6,255 nt of DNA, taken from Thermoproteota archaeon (lineage in GTDB: Archaea; Thermoproteota; Bathyarchaeia; Bathyarchaeales; Bathycorpusculaceae). Below the pieces are notes generated by a model. It saw only the letters and a list, made by a program, of their open reading frames with translations, was not told where the DNA came from and did not search any database. Below are positions 4,956 through 6,255 of the stretch, piece by piece. The position numbers were made by a program, and so were the translations under genes. Positions within the stretch are counted from its first letter, which is position 1. Each line of letters begins with the position of its first letter. The stretch is taken from positions 1-6,255 of the forward strand of contig JAAZFA010000143.1 in NCBI GenBank assembly GCA_012511995.1, in the 5' to 3' direction.

Positions 4956-5885
4956 ATGTTTGGCAAAAATAAAACCGCTCACTCTGAGAGCCCTGATTCA
5001 TCAGAACAATTTACGCTAAAGTCTAGAGGCTTTAGACGGTTTGGCAAAAAACTCTATGCCGCCATAGCGGTGGTAGCTGTTGTCATAATTGCTGTTGCCC
5101 TTTTGGTTCCCCACGGAGCAGCCGCCATACCCCTAAACGCTGATTACGTCGTCGGCGAAAAAATGATCTACGACTCTAAAATAACCGTGTCTATGGAGTT
5201 CGAAAATCCAGAATTAGCGTCAATTATGGGGGAAACACCTACCAGTACCAGCGTAAATGCCACGGAGACTGTAGAAGTGATTGATTTTGACGGCGAATAC
5301 TACACCCTAAACCGCACCACCACCATGAACCTAAACACTCCACCCCTAAACACCAAACCAATTAGTGTTTCGATGATTGAGAAAATGAACAAAACAGGCT
5401 ACTCCACCTACATGATCAACATAGGAGGCACAACCCAAGCACTGCCAGACATCGGCTCAACAGGCAACTCTTTTCTTGTCCAACTACTAAACAAACCCGA
5501 AGTCAAAGTAGGCGACAGCATAACCGTCCCATATCCCGCATTTGAGATTCTGGGCATGGACGTAACCGGCGACTTAACAGTAACCTTTGGAGAAATTGAA
5601 GAATTAACCACACCGGCGGGCACATACAAAGTCTTCAAAATAGACATGACAAGCAACAACATCCAAATCACCCTCAACACGCCGCCAGCGGCCACTTCAA
5701 GCCCCTACATACCAACAGACATAACCATGAACTGCGAGATGGATTACCAAGTCTACCTAGAATATGGTACCCTGCGCCAAATCAAAGCCGACATGCAACA
5801 AACAGCCATCTTCCAAGCATCACTAATGAACTACACCTCAACAACCACAACAGAAACGACCCTCAACCAACACATCAAACCCTAA
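4956..5885 (+). CDS. Single-pass membrane-anchored extracellular protein of unknown function
   Basis: A 309-residue protein. Residues 1-32 are a hydrophilic, Ser-rich then basic cytoplasmic tail (KSRGFRRFGKK), and residues 33-52 are one membrane helix (AAIAVVAVVIIAVALLV). The remaining ~250 residues should lie outside the cell. That part is beta-rich, with VGEKMIYDSKITVSM near its start and LTTPAGTYKVFKIDM (217-231) further on. This 'TPAGTYKVFKI' type of strand is typical of DUF3108-like beta proteins, but I cannot assign a family with confidence. Four sequons lie outside (NAT 101, NRT 119, NKT 145, NYT 292). The single cysteine (260) excludes internal disulfides. The C-terminus is Thr-rich (residues 294-302). 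It is divergent from the winged-helix membrane protein and shares an apparent promoter element with it, so the two may serve one envelope-related response. No catalytic motif is visible. Confidence 0.82.
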   Translation: MFGKNKTAHSESPDSSEQFTLKSRGFRRFGKKLYAAIAVVAVVIIAVALLVPHGAAAIPLNADYVVGEKMIYDSKITVSMEFENPELASIMGETPTSTSVNATETVEVIDFDGEYYTLNRTTTMNLNTPPLNTKPISVSMIEKMNKTGYSTYMINIGGTTQALPDIGSTGNSFLVQLLNKPEVKVGDSITVPYPAFEILGMDVTGDLTVTFGEIEELTTPAGTYKVFKIDMTSNNIQITLNTPPAATSSPYIPTDITMNCEMDYQVYLEYGTLRQIKADMQQTAIFQASLMNYTSTTTTETTLNQHIKP

Positions 5886-5900
5886 ACCTCCTCTCTTTTT
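5886..5900 (+). terminator. Pyrimidine-rich terminator of the gene ending at 5885
   Basis: CCTCCTCTCTTTTT begins right after the stop codon and ends in five T. It resembles the C/T run in the terminator at 3748-3774. No convincing hairpin precedes it. Confidence 0.5.
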
Positions 5901-5926
5901 ACCGCTTAACAAAGGCGTTTGATTAG

Positions 5927-5933
5927 AAAAAAA
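5927..5933 (-). terminator. T-tract terminator of the AHSA1/SRPBCC gene
   Basis: Seven A on the plus strand read as seven T on the minus strand, 42 bases past the TAA stop of the convergent gene. It is a simple archaeal-style T-tract, placed so the two convergent transcripts end in the same 90-base gap. Confidence 0.5.
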
Positions 5934-5975
5934 CTTGCACCTTTATCTGAGACAGAATCACGCGTACTTTCTGTT

Positions 5976-6255
5976 TTACTTCGCTATTCCCACGGCAACT
6001 CTCGATTTAGTTAGGTATTCTTCGAGTTTGTCAAACGACTCAATCCAGCCTCGCTGCATATCGGTTCGTTCCTTGTCGCTTAGCCCCTCGGTTTGGGAAT
6101 GCCTAAGGGTCATCTTAGTCTTTCCGTTAACATCCTCAAAATCCACTGATACAAGCATCTCCAAGGGAAAACTGCTGCTCATCCCGTAGTAAGTCGCTGG
6201 CACGACGTTTCCATCTTTATCCGCAAAGCTGTCGGTGACCACAATTCGGCTTGGC
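5976..6255 (-). CDS. AHSA1/SRPBCC-family protein (5' end missing)
   Basis: This is the C-terminal 92 residues of an activator-of-Hsp90-ATPase-1-like (AHSA1) SRPBCC protein, a cytoplasmic helix-grip fold with a hydrophobic ligand pocket. The family signature is clear: PSRIVVTDSFADKDGNVV, then YYGMSSSFPLEM, a VDFEDVNGKTKMTLRHS strand pair, and the closing helix GWIESFDKLEEYL. Members are usually 150-165 residues, so about 60-70 residues lie beyond the right edge. The frame stays open to the edge; the GTG at 6242-6240 is an internal Val and not the start. These small proteins occur next to many kinds of genes, and their ligands are mostly unknown; the similarity to eukaryotic Aha1 does not imply Hsp90 binding here. 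It converges on the membrane-anchored protein gene with a 90-base gap and has no visible link to its neighbours. Confidence 0.92.
   Translation of the reverse strand, partial: PSRIVVTDSFADKDGNVVPATYYGMSSSFPLEMLVSVDFEDVNGKTKMTLRHSQTEGLSDKERTDMQRGWIESFDKLEEYLTKSRVAVGIAK

Noticed and set aside
5408..5695. Minus-strand 95-codon frame
   Set aside because: Antisense to the membrane-anchored protein gene, with no start signal.
5935..6189. Plus-strand 84-codon frame at the right end
   Set aside because: Antisense to the clear AHSA1/SRPBCC coding region.
1..6255. CRISPR arrays, insertion sequences, tRNA or rRNA genes
   Set aside because: Searched by eye for regular repeats, terminal inverted repeats, transposase motifs and cloverleaf arms; none seen.

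Overview
The window looks archaeal. Three things point that way. Ribosome binding sites are strong GGAGGTGA-type matches to an archaeal 16S 3' end. TATA-like boxes sit at archaeal spacing, one of them placing transcription start on a GTG start codon (a leaderless gene). The protein set is also typical: a membrane-tethered winged-helix protein, secreted proteins rich in N-glycosylation sequons, and an ABC-2 exporter. By feel it resembles uncultivated Bathyarchaeia-like or methanogen-related genomes, but the sequence alone does not fix the lineage.

Layout. Positions 1-1547 (+) hold the 3' part of an ABC exporter ATPase (cut by the window edge) and its ABC-2 permease, overlapping by one base (TAATG). 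A 317-base non-coding stretch (1548-1864) follows. Then comes a 615-residue secreted multidomain protein (1865-3712, +): signal peptide, rhodanese domain, Cys motif and helical middle, jelly-roll domain, and a very short, hydrophobic, eight-cysteine C-terminus. It ends at a hairpin plus T-tract terminator. A five-helix membrane protein with an N-terminal winged helix lies on the minus strand (3829-4800). Divergent from it is a single-pass membrane-anchored extracellular protein (4956-5885, +). The last gene (5976-6255, -) is the C-terminal part of an AHSA1/SRPBCC protein that runs off the right edge and converges on the previous gene.

Two observations deserve most attention. First, the secreted rhodanese protein ends in a cysteine-rich tail resembling archaeal halocin C8-like peptides in style: many Cys, no Lys or Arg, at the end of a large exported precursor. 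An ABC exporter lies just upstream, so a peptide-antimicrobial or surface-defence role is a testable but unproven idea. Second, the two divergent genes at 4800 and 4956 carry the same architecture in front of each start: TTAGTCA, seven bases, then a WTAAAT TATA-like box. This suggests both are controlled by one regulator, perhaps the winged-helix protein itself.
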